Source: Blepharisma stoltei (Eukaryota > Ciliophora > Heterotrichea > Heterotrichida > Blepharismidae). Taken from it: DNA of 64,000 nt. Both the position numbers and the translations under genes were made by a program. The notes beneath the pieces were generated by a model, which saw only the letters and a list, made by a program, of their open reading frames with translations, was not told the origin of the DNA and did not search any database. This document shows positions 33,331 through 44,717 of this stretch, in pieces; position 1 is the first letter of the stretch, and every line of letters begins with the position of its first letter. The stretch lies in NCBI GenBank assembly GCA_914767885.1, contig CAJZBQ010000048.1, forward strand, positions 62,001 through 126,000. Reading direction: 5' to 3'.

Positions 33331-34369
33331 GCAGTATAAATAATAAATAGAAATTATTTTTAGAATAAAAACGATATAATTGCAACCTAGTTTATTAGTT
33401 TCTTGATAGAATTTATCACAATAAATCCTTAGGGCAGATACTATCTCCAAATGAATTAGTCATTAAAGATGTTGGATTAATCACAAAAATTATTATATTT
33501 AATAATTTCAATGTTAAGATAAGTTAAAAAATAAATGATAAAATCAATTTTTTAATGAAATTTGGTGAAGAAAATTGATAATATTTATGTATTATAATTT
33601 TCTATACCCAAACTAAAATGATGTAAACTGATTAGTTGCATATTGATTTCAGTATTTTTTATTGAATTTTAAATCTATCAGAAATATGAGATATTTAATA
33701 ATCATTAATTGTAAGCAAATAATTTATTAATCTTTAAAAGGAGGCCAAAAAATTCTATTAATCACGATATTTAATAATAATTCTATTTTTGAATAGAGAT
33801 ATTATGTTAGAAAAATATAATTATTAAATTCTTTGCGAATTTGAATAGTATTTTTTATAATATCTTGCACTCAATTTAATTAATATAATACCCATTTTTA
33901 TTGAAAAGGTTGACATTTTTGATAAATCAGCAGCTCATATTTTGGTGAATCAAAATAAGTAGACATTATTGAAAAATTGATTCTTAGATCAATTTTTAAA
34001 TCAAATTCATAGTTATTTTAGCATCTGTCCCTTTATTTAAACCAAAAGTATTAAAAAATTCGAAAAATATTCAGAAATACATTAATTAAGTCTGCTGGAA
34101 TATTTTTATTTTCCTTTTTAGGATTATTGCATTTAAAAATAATAAATTCAATAAAATTGACTAATTTCAATAAATGCCATTTGTAACTTATAAAATTCCT
34201 TTTAAACTAAATTAATACCTAAAAATCATCTTTTTCAAAAAATATGTTAAATTTATTTTGATGGTATATCAAATTGGCAACTATTTATTCTCTAAAATTC
34301 AAATTATATAATCATAAAACGCTCAAAATCAAAATTATAGCAAATAAAAAAAGGAAAGCTATAATATAA

Positions 34370-35632
34370 ATGTCAGTATTTGAAGCAATAAATTCAGAAT
34401 CTCAAGATTCTAAGAAGTTTTGGACGCCTGATACAAAGCAAAAATTGGTGGAGACCTTTAAAAATACGGTCTTTCAGAATTCAAAATCAGGTGTACTCAA
34501 ATCAGTCAATCTTTTATTAAGCCAGAACTACTTGGTTAAGCTTTGTCCAAATTCAGTAAATAAAAAAACACTATTGGATTGAAAAATCGTTGAGCCTTTC
34601 ATGGAGGAAAGCGATGAAGATGCTAGATTTGGATTCTCTGTCGGACATCGAGGCTGTTCGAAGGAATTTTACGTTGAAAATCAAGAAACGTTGGATACTT
34701 GACTTAAGCATTTATCAAAAGTTGCAATTATGACAGATTTCGAAAACGATTTCACAGTTATAAAAGAGCTGGGTAACGGTGCTTTTGGAACCGTATATCT
34801 GGTAGAATGCATCGACACGTCTGAGATGTTTGCAGTAAAATCCATTAGCAAGCAAAATGTAACTGCAAACCATGTAAATCTCACAAATCTAATGAACGAA
34901 ATAAAATTAATAAGGAAACTCGACCATCCCAATATAGTCAAGCTCCATTATGTTTATGAGAGCTCAACCCATATTTATTTGGTTATTGACTATGTAGAAG
35001 GAGGTAATTTGTTCTCCAGAATAATTAAAAGAAAAGTTTATAATGAAAAAATTGCTGCAAAATTCACTGAAAAGCTTCTAGGAGTTCTAAGCTATTTGAG
35101 CTCATTAGACATTGCTCATAGAGACTTGAAGCTAGAAAATATTTTAATGGTTTCTGAGGAAAATGATTATGACTTCAAGCTTGCTGACTTTGGCTTGGCA
35201 GCTGAAGTCACTGAAGGACTGCATCTTCGCTGTGGATCTCCTGGGTATATAGCTCCTGAAGTACTAAGAAAGTGCTATTACGGCTCGAAAGTGGACGTCT
35301 TTAGTGCAGGAGTTATTTTGTATATACTACTTTGTGGGAAAATGCCATTCCCAGGTAACAACATACAAGATATTCTTTTAAGAAATCGAGACTGTAAAAT
35401 TTCTTTTTCAAGAGAATCTTGGAAAAATGTTTCTAAGCTAGCAACCGCTTTGGTTTTGAAATTGACTGAGCCAGTTGCAAACTTCAGACCTTCAGCCAAA
35501 GAAGCTTTAAGTGATCCTTGGTTTGAGCATCAACTAAACTTTGCCCTTCCTCAACTTCCTTCTGTTCCAAAAGATTCTGCACGGTCTAGGTTTTGCTCAG
35601 GGAGATTAGGAAGTAGTGTGCAAGTTTCTTAA
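34370..35632 (+). CDS. PH-domain protein kinase E
   Basis: 420 aa, closest to kinase D. TGA is Trp at LLDWKIVEP and DTWLKHL. PH-like domain about 25-118; kinase motifs GNGAFGTVY, AVKSI, HRDLKLENIL, DFGLA, CGSPGYIAPE all intact. The C-terminal 35 residues are Ser/Pro-rich and unlike kinase D. Last member of the local kinase cluster, all on the plus strand. Confidence 0.92.
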
Positions 35633-37309
35633 ACAGTTAAGAGGATAAATTTCTTATAATTTGCTTTTCTTCTTTGATGTTCTAAATAAAATTTTTGAGG
35701 ATGATATTCTAGAAATTCTAAAAGAATTATTTCGCTAAGAAGAGACATAGCTTTTCTTTGAAAATACCAAAGGGAACTATCTTATCAAGCATTTATGTTA
35801 AAGGTCCGTGCCATGTCTTCATAATACATATAAATCTTTTCAGGCCGCTTTAGGCATCAGCCATTAATGAATTAAATGCAAACACTGGTTTTTGCCTTCT
35901 AATAAGAACTCGAAAAGTAAAAATTATAAATAATTAAAATTGAATGAAAAATATTAACTAAAAGAATAACTAGGGTATTTTCAATATTGCAATATAATGA
36001 ATTGAATAATTAAATTTAAAAAATCTGGAGGTTTTGCAAATATACCTGATAGTGAATAAGCATTTCTAATTGCTACCATAATCTTTTTTTAATAGTGACA
36101 GCTAATCAGATTATTGATTAATTAGGTTTTTAAGGTGTTTATGCTACTCCCAAAAAGAAGGACTAGGCCTATATGAAAGATTAGACCTTTTTGTATCAGA
36201 AATATATTTATATGAAGGCTCTGTCCACAAAAGCTTTACTGCATAAGTCAAAAAAATTAATTCGTGCCTTGGGCTGGCCTATGTGGATTTTGATATGGTG
36301 TCAAATTTTAGACCTAATAGGCTTTTCATTATAAATACGGATGAAGGCCAACTAGAAATTAAATCAGACTCTTTGGATTGGAAATAAAGGCGCCAAACTT
36401 GATAAATCCAAGCCTTGGCATGTCTAATCAATTAATACATAGTCAACTATTTATTTACTCTGACCATCTGAGTGCCCTAGCCATGCTGAAAGTACAAAAT
36501 ATTTATGCGCATTCTTTAAAATAAGGCTAACTTTATTTGCAAAATATGAAATTTTTAATAACAATATATTCAAGAAAAATAAAAAAGCACACTAATCTAC
36601 CATTAAAGAGTTGCCTTTCAATTTAAATATTTGGTTCTGTTTTTAGACATCAAGCATTTTAGCATTTTGAAAAATATTCACTTATTATTAAAATTAAATT
36701 ATTTTTTAAGCAGGGCACAAATAAAAGGACTTATTCTTAATGGTAGATTTCGCTGGAAAATTCATTTACACCTAATTAATAGACTTTTTTAATCATTTCA
36801 GTAGATATTACGTGAATTTATTTTGGTTTATTCTTAACCAGACTAATAATTCTTAACATAAGTAAACTAAGGGGTATAAAGAGTACTAAGAACTACTAAT
36901 CATGAGCTTTCTAGATAATACTTATTTTATGAACTTTTACTCATCACAGAAGATTATATCTACTATTTCTTACTTCAATTTCTTTTAAGTTAAACTTTTA
37001 TACTGCAGTTATGAAGGTGCAAGCCATTTTTTAAAATCCTGAAACTTGATGAATGGAACTAAAAGATAATATTAGAGCTTTTTTTGACTATCATTTCCAA
37101 ATATTGGTATTTTTGTTGACTTACGAAACTATATAATATCATCAAAAACACATTTTGTCTTATAAGAGCATGAAAATTAAATAATCTTTTAAAATGATCA
37201 CTTTAATAGTATTTAGATATTTTCTAAAGTCACTAAAGCAACTTCATGAACAATGAAATTATTTCTAATAGTTCAAGGGAGAGTGCTTCAGATCTAATTT
37301 TTATTAAAT
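35633..37309. other. Long intergenic region, no gene seen
   Basis: 1.7 kb of A/T-rich DNA. A slightly less A/T-rich stretch at about 36120-36450 carries broken open frames but no recognisable domain. It may be a decayed gene or germline-limited filler. Confidence 0.3.
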
Positions 37310-37602
37310 TCCCTTGTTTAAAATGAAGAAAAAAATTCCGTTCCTGTTGTGAAAAAAAAAAATATAAATGATGAATAGAATTTTAATTATTTTTATAAAA
37401 ATTAATTCGAAAATTATCCAATTCAGCGTGCCAGCCGTTTAAATGACACTTTTTAAATTCCCCCCTCCGTTAAATAAGGTCAAAGCTATTAAATATTCAT
37501 CTATAACATTTTCTATAAATTTCATTCCTATTTAAAGGGGTTGATTTATATCCAAAAACAAAAATTTTACCTATATTTCATTCTATTTTGAGGTGTGATT
37601 AA
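37310..37602. mobile_element. Relic of a family-2 MITE
   Basis: Internal blocks GTGCCAGCCGTTTAAATGACA and GTTAAATAAGGTCAAAGCTAT match the interior of the kinase A insert (GTGCCAACTGTTTAAATAGC, ATTAAATAGGGCCAAAGCTA). The ends are eroded, so boundaries are approximate. Confidence 0.6.
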
Positions 37603-37681
37603 TACCATTGCATTAAAATATATTATAAAACTACTTTTGAAAAATTGTTAATTATTTTTGAAATAGAAATTATACTGATAT

Positions 37682-38476
37682 TTATCCAGATTTGCACAAG
37701 CCAGAGCTTGAATCTTCGCTACTTGACTGAGAAGATTGGCTACTTGAGTTTGCTCCAGCACATCCAGAAGTTGTATTCGCCGAGCTTTCATTACTAGATT
37801 GAGAAGATTGGCTGGTTGAGTTTGCTCCAACACTTGAGCATGCACATCCTGAAGTTTCGTTAGAAGAAGATCCTGAGGATTGTCCAGAACAGCTTGAAGT
37901 GGAGTTTTGTTCAGAGCTTGTAGAATTTATAAGAGGGCAATGGCATATATCTTGGCTTGATTGCGATGAGCTAACAGAAGAAGAAGCATTAGAAGAGGTA
38001 GCATTGCAATCTTCAACCTCATCATATTCAATGCATTTTATTGAAACCCCTCTTGGACCTCTTTCCCCTTTGTCACCTTTCAAACCTCGAAGTCCTTGTG
38101 ACCCTTGTGCTCCTTGCTCACCTTTTTCACCCTTTAAGCCTTGAGGCCCCTGCTCTCCTTTTTCACCTTTGTCACCTTTGTCACCTTTGTCTCCTTTTGG
38201 TCCTTGGGGTCCTGCAGGCCCTTCTGGACCTTGAGGTCCTCGAGGCCCAGGTGGTCCTTGGTCGCCTTTTTCTCCTTTATCTCCTTTTACAACTTGAGAC
38301 CCTTGTTGGCCGCATTGGCTTGTTTGCTGTTGAGGACAAGATTGATTTTGTTGGGATTGTTGTTCTTCTTGAGAGCTACAATCTCCACTTGCTTCTAAGA
38401 ATTGGCTTTTAAAGATACTTGGAGTGATCGCAAAAGCTGTCAACGATAATAGCATCAGAACAATAAGCCTAACCAT
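37682..38476 (-). CDS. Secreted collagen-like protein
   Basis: 264 aa. Hydrophobic signal peptide [16 protein letters not shown], a Gln/Ser/Cys-rich linker, then 27 uninterrupted Gly-X-Y triplets (about residues 65-145) rich in GDK, GEK and GPQ, which would form a collagen triple helix. The C-terminal 120 residues are Ser-rich, with many N-glycosylation sequons (NSS, NST, NAS, NET) and evenly spaced cysteines, arranged as repeats of SSQSS and CA.A/CACS blocks. Probably an extracellular or cortical matrix component (inference). The charged, hydroxyproline-independent triplet type resembles bacterial and phage collagen-like proteins, so transfer is possible but unproven. Stop TAA 37682. Confidence 0.85.
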   Translation of the reverse strand: MVRLIVLMLLSLTAFAITPSIFKSQFLEASGDCSSQEEQQSQQNQSCPQQQTSQCGQQGSQVVKGDKGEKGDQGPPGPRGPQGPEGPAGPQGPKGDKGDKGDKGEKGEQGPQGLKGEKGEQGAQGSQGLRGLKGDKGERGPRGVSIKCIEYDEVEDCNATSSNASSSVSSSQSSQDICHCPLINSTSSEQNSTSSCSGQSSGSSSNETSGCACSSVGANSTSQSSQSSNESSANTTSGCAGANSSSQSSQSSSEDSSSGLCKSG

Positions 38477-39099
38477 ATTAATTATTAATATTCAAATTAA
38501 TAATTTACTTCTGCTATTGTCCATTGAAAACAGTAATAAAATGGTGAGCATGATTTAAAATTTGACAATAATAAGGAGTTTAAGCATTAGTTAAAGTTTT
38601 AAGCTTTTTATTAGAGCTAATATCTAACAGGTGGGATATTTATTGTGACAAAGTGCCATTTTACTGTAATTTTAAGTATTTTCTCTAGCTGAGGAAAGAA
38701 AATCCAAAAATCAAAAATAATATTGATCTGTTCCTTTCTTTCATGTATTGAAATATTAAAATTGCTGGCTGTGAATAAATAATTTTTATTCATCAATTCT
38801 GATAATATTTAAAAATATGGAAGACATCAATTAATTTCATAATAATATATGGCTTATCGTAAATCATTTATTTTAAATTCCATCAGCTTTTGGAATTTAT
38901 TAAAAATGCAATTCCTATGTCAAGTACCACTTAAATCGAAATTTTCAGGATTTTCACCAAACTTTTAAAAATAATTTTGAACTTAAACAATATACATATT
39001 TTTAGCATCTTTTTATTAAATTTGTAAATAAATATTATAATTAGCCTTTCCACCAAAAAAATATAAATATTGAAATTGTCGTTTATTAATTTCTTATAA

Positions 39100-40650
39100 A
39101 TGTCAAAAGATACAGACTCTCCCAACAAGCTCGAACAACGAGCAAAGGATTTTATGCAGTCCTTTAACACAGAAGACATCAAGCGTCGCAAAGAAGAACA
39201 AACAGTTGAGCTTCGTAAATCCAAGCGGGCTGATATGGCTAGCAAACGAAGAAATTTCCAAGCGAGCGATCGTGAATGAATCAAAGTGAATGACCACTAT
39301 AAGCCATCTTACACCTTAGCAGACCTCCCAGAGCTCCTTGAAGCTATGAAATCTCCTGAACCAGAGCGTAACTTGTACGCTGCTCAAGGATTTCGTAAGC
39401 TCTTAAGTATTGAAAATGAGCCTCCTATCCAAAATGTCATTGATGCAGGAGTAGTCCCAGTTCTCATTGAATTCATAAAAAGACATGATTTTCCTCAGCT
39501 TCAATATGAATCCGCATGGACTATCACAAATATTGCCTCAGGTACACATCAGCACTGTCAGGTCATTGTAGAGAAAGGCTCAATTCCTTTATTAGTAGAT
39601 TTACTTCGATCTTCGAACGAAGAAGTCAAAGAACAAGCTATTTGGGCTATAGGAAATATTGGAGGAGACTCCCCTAATTGTAGGGATACCATATTAAAAT
39701 ATGATGGGCTTAATTTGATAATACGGTGTGTAGAGAACTCCAATAAGCCTTCTATGATAAAAAATGGAAGCTGGGCTGTAAGTAATTTATGCCGAGGCAA
39801 ACCATCTGCTGATTATGAACTCGTTAAATGTGCAATTCCATTGCTTGCAAAGATTGTTGAAAGTCATCATGATGCTGACCTTTTATCTGACTGCTTGTGG
39901 GCGCTTTCACATTTAAGTGAAGGAGGGGAAGAAAAAATTACCAATATAATACACAGTGGATGCGTACCAAAAGTCATTCAGCTTTTAGGCCATCATTTAT
40001 ATAATATACAGCTTCCTTCTATCAGGATTATTGGAAATATAGTGTCAGGGACTGCCGTGCAAACAGAGTTTGCTATTAGTTTAGGTGCTGCACAAGGATT
40101 ATCGAACTTATTGACATCTTCTAAGAAAAATATCAGAAAAGAAGCCGTGTGAAGCATTTCGAATATTTGTGCTGGCACACAGGAACAGTTAGATTCATTA
40201 ATTAATGCTGATGTCTTTAAAAAATTAGCAAGTATAGTAGAGCACGATGAAAAAATGATCAAAAAAGAAGCAGTTTGGGCTCTTTGCAATGCTGCAGCTG
40301 CAGGAAGGCCTGACCAAGTTTTGCATTTAGTTAATTGTGGCGTGATTCCTGCGCTATGCAGCTTGCTTAATCAAAATGAATCAAAGATAATTACTGTTGC
40401 TTTGGAAGGTATCAATAGGATTTTGAAAAATGGGAAAGAAAGCTTTTCTAATGAACAAGGGACGAATCCATTTGCTGATATTTTGGAAGAATGCGGAGGG
40501 TTAAGTAAACTTGAGGATTTGCAAGAGCATCCTAATAATGCGATTTATGAAAAATCAAGGCAGGTGATAGAAAACTATTTTGAGTTGGAAGCTGATGAAA
40601 ATGACAACTTAATTCAATTAATCAAAGACAATGTGCAGTTTAGTTTCTAA
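39100..40650 (+). CDS. Importin alpha (karyopherin alpha)
   Basis: 516 aa nuclear import adaptor that links NLS cargo to importin beta. The N-terminal IBB region is basic (DIKRRKEEQTVELRKSKRAD, then KRR). About ten armadillo repeats follow, with the typical motif pairs ESAWTITNIASGT, EQAIWAIGNIGGD, NGSWAVSNLCRGK, DCLWALSHLSEG and EAVWALCNAAAAG, whose Trp/Asn array binds the NLS. TGA codes for Trp at REWIKVN and in EAVWSISNICAG, both conserved positions. Start ATG 39100, stop TAA. The acidic C-terminal tail is normal for the family. No intron or IES. Confidence 0.96.
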
Positions 40651-40973
40651 TAGAGATTAAACATTAATTAGAGTATTCATAGAAATCGCTTGCTTATAAT
40701 TTTTTTTAAAAATCTTGTTTTAAGGTAAAATATTCTGTGTCTGTTTCATATTGATCTTTGATTTTTTATTTTTTTCTAATTACCGCATTTTTTTATTGAT
40801 ACTTAAAAATAAAATCATTATATCTTTTACTGGATTTACGCCTAATAAAGTAAGAAAATTTTGGTTTTATAGCTTTTCCGAGGTTTCCTTATATTAATTT
40901 TCATAACTGAAAACCGATGAAATAAGCCACTTATATTTTTTTTAAAATTTTTTATTACATCTCTATAAACAAT

Positions 40974-41146
40974 TATAGGGGTTTCCACTAGGTAGTCCTG
41001 TAAGGGCGGTGAATTCTGGGTAAAATCCTTTGGCTGGTGGAAGCAAGTGAGCTGGTCCGGCTAACGTACTGAATTGGTCGGACCAACTTAAAGACTCCGC
41101 CCAGAATCTACAGCCCTTAAAGGGCTATCTAGGGGAAAACCCTATA
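40974..41146. mobile_element. Hairpin-rich inverted-repeat element (family 4), copy 1
   Basis: About 172 bp with ~22-bp inverted ends (TATAGGGGTTTCCACTAGGT on the left, reverse of AGGGGAAAACCCTATA on the right, 19/22 pairing) and an internal palindrome TTGGTCGGACCAA. It lies just past the stop codon of the CHMP6-like gene, in its 3' region. A relative interrupts the gene at 48.15 kb. Confidence 0.75.
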
Positions 41147-41148
41147 TA

Positions 41149-41955
41149 CTAAAGTGGCTTTCCAGAACTTTTTGTCCTTCTATTGTATTTTCTTCTTACA
41201 CCCGATGCTGGCTCATTTAAATAAGTTGAGGACTCGAAAATCTGATCAACTTGATTGACTATATCTAACGAATCTTTTGTCAATGATAAACTCTTTTTAA
41301 GAATTTCATCATATTGTGAACTTTCTTTTCCAGAAATAATTTGTTCAACGTCGTTTCCTATTAAAACTTGATCAAGATTTTCATTTAATTCTTTAGCATC
41401 GCTTACTATTGTATTTTTGTCTCTTAAAGGTTTATCTTGAGAGTCATCAATCAGTTTTATAATTTCTTGTATTTCCTTTAGTTTTTTGCTTATATATTCC
41501 TGCTTAGCTAACGGGTTAATTTTTTTAAAAAATTTATAATAAATTTCATTGTAAATTTTATTTTCCGAAATTGGAAAGAAAACATTCATTTAATTAACAA
41601 AATTTATGTTTTAAAATACAAGTTTCCTAAATTTTAACAGAATTAAAAAGAGATTCCCTTATAGTAATTATCACTTATATATCAAAATATTTTTTTTCTA
41701 TCACACGGGTAGGTGAATTTTTTAATGTTTTTATTTACTTACAGAAGCGGGAGTTAGCTTTAAAATAATTGCTTTGTTTTTTTCTTTTTGTATTGCACAG
41801 ATCTCGATCCCCTGTTTACAATCAGATTTCACAGAATGCAAGCTATGAATTCTCAAAATTAGTTCAGCTCTTATTTTATCTAAGTCTGACAACTGCTCTG
41901 TACTTCTCATATCTGCTGCTACTTTTCTCGTGCTTTTACTTGCACAAATGCCCAT
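41149..41955 (-). CDS. Vps20/CHMP6-like ESCRT-III protein
   Basis: 186 aa after removing a 246-nt MITE (41509-41756). Begins MGICASKS: Gly2 and Cys4 fit N-myristoylation plus palmitoylation, as in CHMP6/Vps20, which nucleates ESCRT-III on membranes. The helical core (LDKIRAELILRIHSLHSVK, then KEKNKAIILKLAKQEYISKK) and acidic later helices (LNENLDQVLIGNDVEQIISG) match the Snf7-fold layout. The C-terminal ~40 residues are basic and differ from the family. The frame restoration (ILKL-AKQEYISK) supports the model. Stop TAG 41149. Confidence 0.65.
41509..41756. mobile_element. Shortened family-1 MITE in the CHMP6-like gene
   Basis: TA-bounded, 246 nt. The right two-thirds match family 1 (AATTATCACTTATATATCAA, then TTACTTACAGAAGCGGGAG); the left tip is reduced to CGGGTTAATTTTTTT. 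Excision gives 187 codons in frame. Confidence 0.8.
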
Positions 41956-42090
41956 ATTCTTTATTTTTGTTATTCTTGATTTAAAATTTATTTAATTTCC
42001 AAGTGCTAAATGGTATAGAAGCGAATGAAAATTTTCTGTTTTTCTTTATAGAACCACAAGAGATGATAATCTATGCAAAGTTATTTATAA

Positions 42091-42929
42091 ATGGTAGATA
42101 ATCAGGAGACAACTGGAGGAAGAAATTGGAGAAGAACCTTAAGGATCACAAGCATAATTTTGGCAATTTTACTTATAGCGCTAGCTAGTTAATTAAAGAT
42201 TATACAGGGCATAAATGGGATAACCCACTAGACTTAGACTTTTCTCGGCACTGCCAGACGGACCAACTATACCTTTTGGATTTCCAACCAGAGCCGCCTG
42301 CCCAAATGATTAGCTCTTTAGGTCAAAACCATCTCCTGAATCATGCCCAAGCAGTCCTCATGAGCAAAGACTGTGTGGTAGGCAAAACCTGTCTAGTCCA
42401 TTTGGCAGATCCCTTAAGATTTTCTACTTAGCTCACAAAGAGCATACTTTCGCCAGTCCACACTCTATCAGGAGTTATCGCCTAGGACTCCTATCCATCA
42501 GCCTCACAATTCTATTCCTTTATAGCACTAGGAATTTTTAATTTCGGCACAATAGATTTAGGTGATCCGATAAATGTGATTTTACCAGTTTATTACGTGT
42601 AATTTTGAATTAGGTTTTTTGGCTTAATGATGATTGGAGCTGAAGTCCCATGCAATTTCCTGCTGCAAAAATTTTTATTTATCTCTGGATATTTTGGAAG
42701 AGGAATATTTTATATTTTGTATATGTAATATAGTGTCGGGACTTTATGCATCAGATATCATACAGTTTTTCAGTTTATAGTTGCAGCTTTTCTGATGGGA
42801 GTTGGAATTATTTATATTTTTAGCTCTTGTTCAAGCTGCTATAAAAATTTTGCTGCTCAGAATGATCAAATGAAGCAAGAGGAAGAGGCTAAACAAAATT
42901 CACAGACAGAACTTAAGCAAAGCATTTAA
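42091..42929 (+). CDS. COPI-associated membrane protein
   Basis: 153 aa after removing one 347-nt insert (42174-42531) and two 15-nt introns, 42599-42613 (GTAATTTTGAATTAG) and 42719-42733 (GTATATGTAATATAG). Four hydrophobic segments: ILAILLIALGIF; a VFFGLMMIGAE region; FGRGIFYIFVGTL; VFQFIVAAFLMGVGIIYIF; then a hydrophilic Gln/Glu tail. The spacing and FGRG.FYIF.G motif match the COPI-associated (TVP15-type) Golgi membrane family. The exact frame across three junctions makes the model strong. Expression and partner unknown. Confidence 0.8.
42174..42531. mobile_element. Retroposon-like insert (R5) in the COPI-associated gene
   Basis: 347 nt, GC-richer than its surroundings, between 11-bp direct repeats TATAGCGCTAG and TATAGCACTAG that differ at one base. 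On the minus strand it carries AAGTCTAAGTCTA, the tail motif also seen at 13.57 kb. Length is not a multiple of three, so the gene can only work if it is removed. Confidence 0.75.
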
Positions 42930-43140
42930 AATTTAATATTTATTTATTATAGATTTAGTTTGGTGATGTTATGATAAATCATAATAGCATTTCCGGAGTT
43001 TATTTCCCCGCAAAAATTATCTTAAAATTCTGAATTCCCGGTCACCTAGAAATTGAAATTGTATTGCGAATATTTTTCTCCTTTGACCATCATAATCCTA
43101 ATCCAGATCCTACTTGTGGGAGATCTAAATTCCCTTAAGT

Positions 43141-43323
43141 CTCTACACTACCAATATTTAAAAAATTACATTAAAATGGCAAATGTGCCAACCTGCCCTC
43201 TTGGCACAACAGTCCCGACATTATGGCCACTGCGAGCAGGGACGGACTTCAGCCAAAAAACAAGTGCAGGCTGCAGAGATATAATGCCTGCCTTTAATAG
43301 CCTAACTCTGTACTACCAATATC
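43141..43323. mobile_element. Retroposon-like element R2, truncated copy
   Basis: About 147 bp starting ACATTAAAATGGCAAATGTG and containing GCCAACCTGCCCTCTTGGCA, similar to the minus strand of the element at 8771-9614. Flanked by 18-bp imperfect direct repeats (CTCTACACTACCAATATT / CTCTGTACTACCAATATC). Confidence 0.7.
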
Positions 43324-43374
43324 TTTCTTTATCTAAATTTTGAACTCTAAATTCTTTTCAACTTATAGATCCTG

Positions 43375-44130
43375 TTTCTCTACCGCTTCCCATATAATTT
43401 CTCCTATTTTTGCTACCAAAATATTCATTGTTTGTGCAGATTTTTCATCATCATTAATCCACATATTAAAAGCTTTGAGGACTTTAGGATAATTGCAAGC
43501 TATGCCTAGCCTCTTATATTTCTTCAGATATATATCTTTCATGCTATGAGTTTAGGTCATTTTGAGTAATTTTAAACTGTTTTTTGCTTTTCTGTATTAT
43601 ATCGATAGCATCTCTACACGAAATCCCTTCAATTGACCTTTCTATATCATTTCTCAATCTTGAAATAAGCCTTTTTAACATATATATCAAAAAATTCTAA
43701 ATCCCCTCCACAATTTTCTCATAAAAAATTTCAAATAGCTTTAAGAGCTAGCCCAACTCGTGCCATCTCAGGCTTAATCATTCAAAATTTTGCAAATGTC
43801 TTGCAGTTTGGGAATTTTCTGTCCTAATTGTTTGTCCAGATGTATATACATCAGGCAATGCGCAACAATAAGTTTCTACATTAAGTTGTCCTGAGCATAC
43901 AAGAAAAGCTGGTTTTCCGAAATATTCTTCATATTTATCTTTTCATTAGTCAGATGAAAACTTAAAAGCGATCACGCACCTTCACAGTTGCTAGCGGTAG
44001 TGATTGGGAAATTCTCTTTAATTAAAGAATGAATCTGTAGCAAAAGCTAGGGCGTTTTTCATTTGGTAGAGAGCACAATTAAATTGGTTCTTGATCTTAA
44101 ATGAGCTTTCTTGGAAATCAATGGCTAAAT
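43375..44130 (-). pseudogene. Decayed asparaginyl-tRNA synthetase
   Basis: Read on the minus strand, three class-II synthetase blocks appear in the right order. First (about 43990-43790): NCEGA, then [40 protein letters not shown] and HLQNFEW, which is AsnRS motif 2 territory. Second (about 43690-43590): MLKRLISRLRNDIERSIEGI, then AIDIIQKSKKQF. Third (about 43540-43375): NYPKVLKAFNMWINDDEKS, then MNILVAKIGEIIWEAVEK. The blocks are in different frames with internal stops and deletions, and the anticodon-binding domain was not found. Clearly a dead copy; a functional gene must exist elsewhere. Confidence 0.85.
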
Positions 44131-44717
44131 AAAGATTTAATTTTTTATAATAATCAGCTATTTATTGAAATCCTACAGTTTTAATATTCAAGTAAAATTC
44201 TTTTGATTTGATTTACCCTAAAACTTATGATTTATTCAGTGATATCAATATTTTGTTTATAAGTGAGGCTCTATCAATATCAGCCTTTATAAGTGAGGCT
44301 CTATCAATACCAACCTGATTATAATTTTCATCATTATATTTAAAAAATTAAAAATTTGTTTTATATAAACAAACGTCAGAATTGAACAGAAGTGCAAGGT
44401 TGAGTATTAAATAAGCTTCTATATAGATAATAATCAAGAAAGCACTAAAAATAAATCAGTTTGGTCATAATTTTATAAGATCAGATACAGCAGTAGTAGG
44501 AAACCAGGGGAGTGCCATTTTATCAAGTTTGTCTCCCTTTAAGCAACCAAACCCACATTTTTATTAATTTTCATGTCCAATCAATCAAAATCGGCTGACG
44601 TGATCTTATCATCATAATAATTTTTCAAGGTGAAAAGTTTTTACTTATTGCTCCTAAACCTTTAAAATTTTAATTTTCATAAATCTTATTTTAAAAGTTG
44701 GCATTAAAACTATAATT

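Noticed and set aside
37899-38412. Plus-strand open frames opposite the collagen-like gene
   Set aside because: They are mirror images of the Gly-X-Y repeat in other frames and have no independent support.
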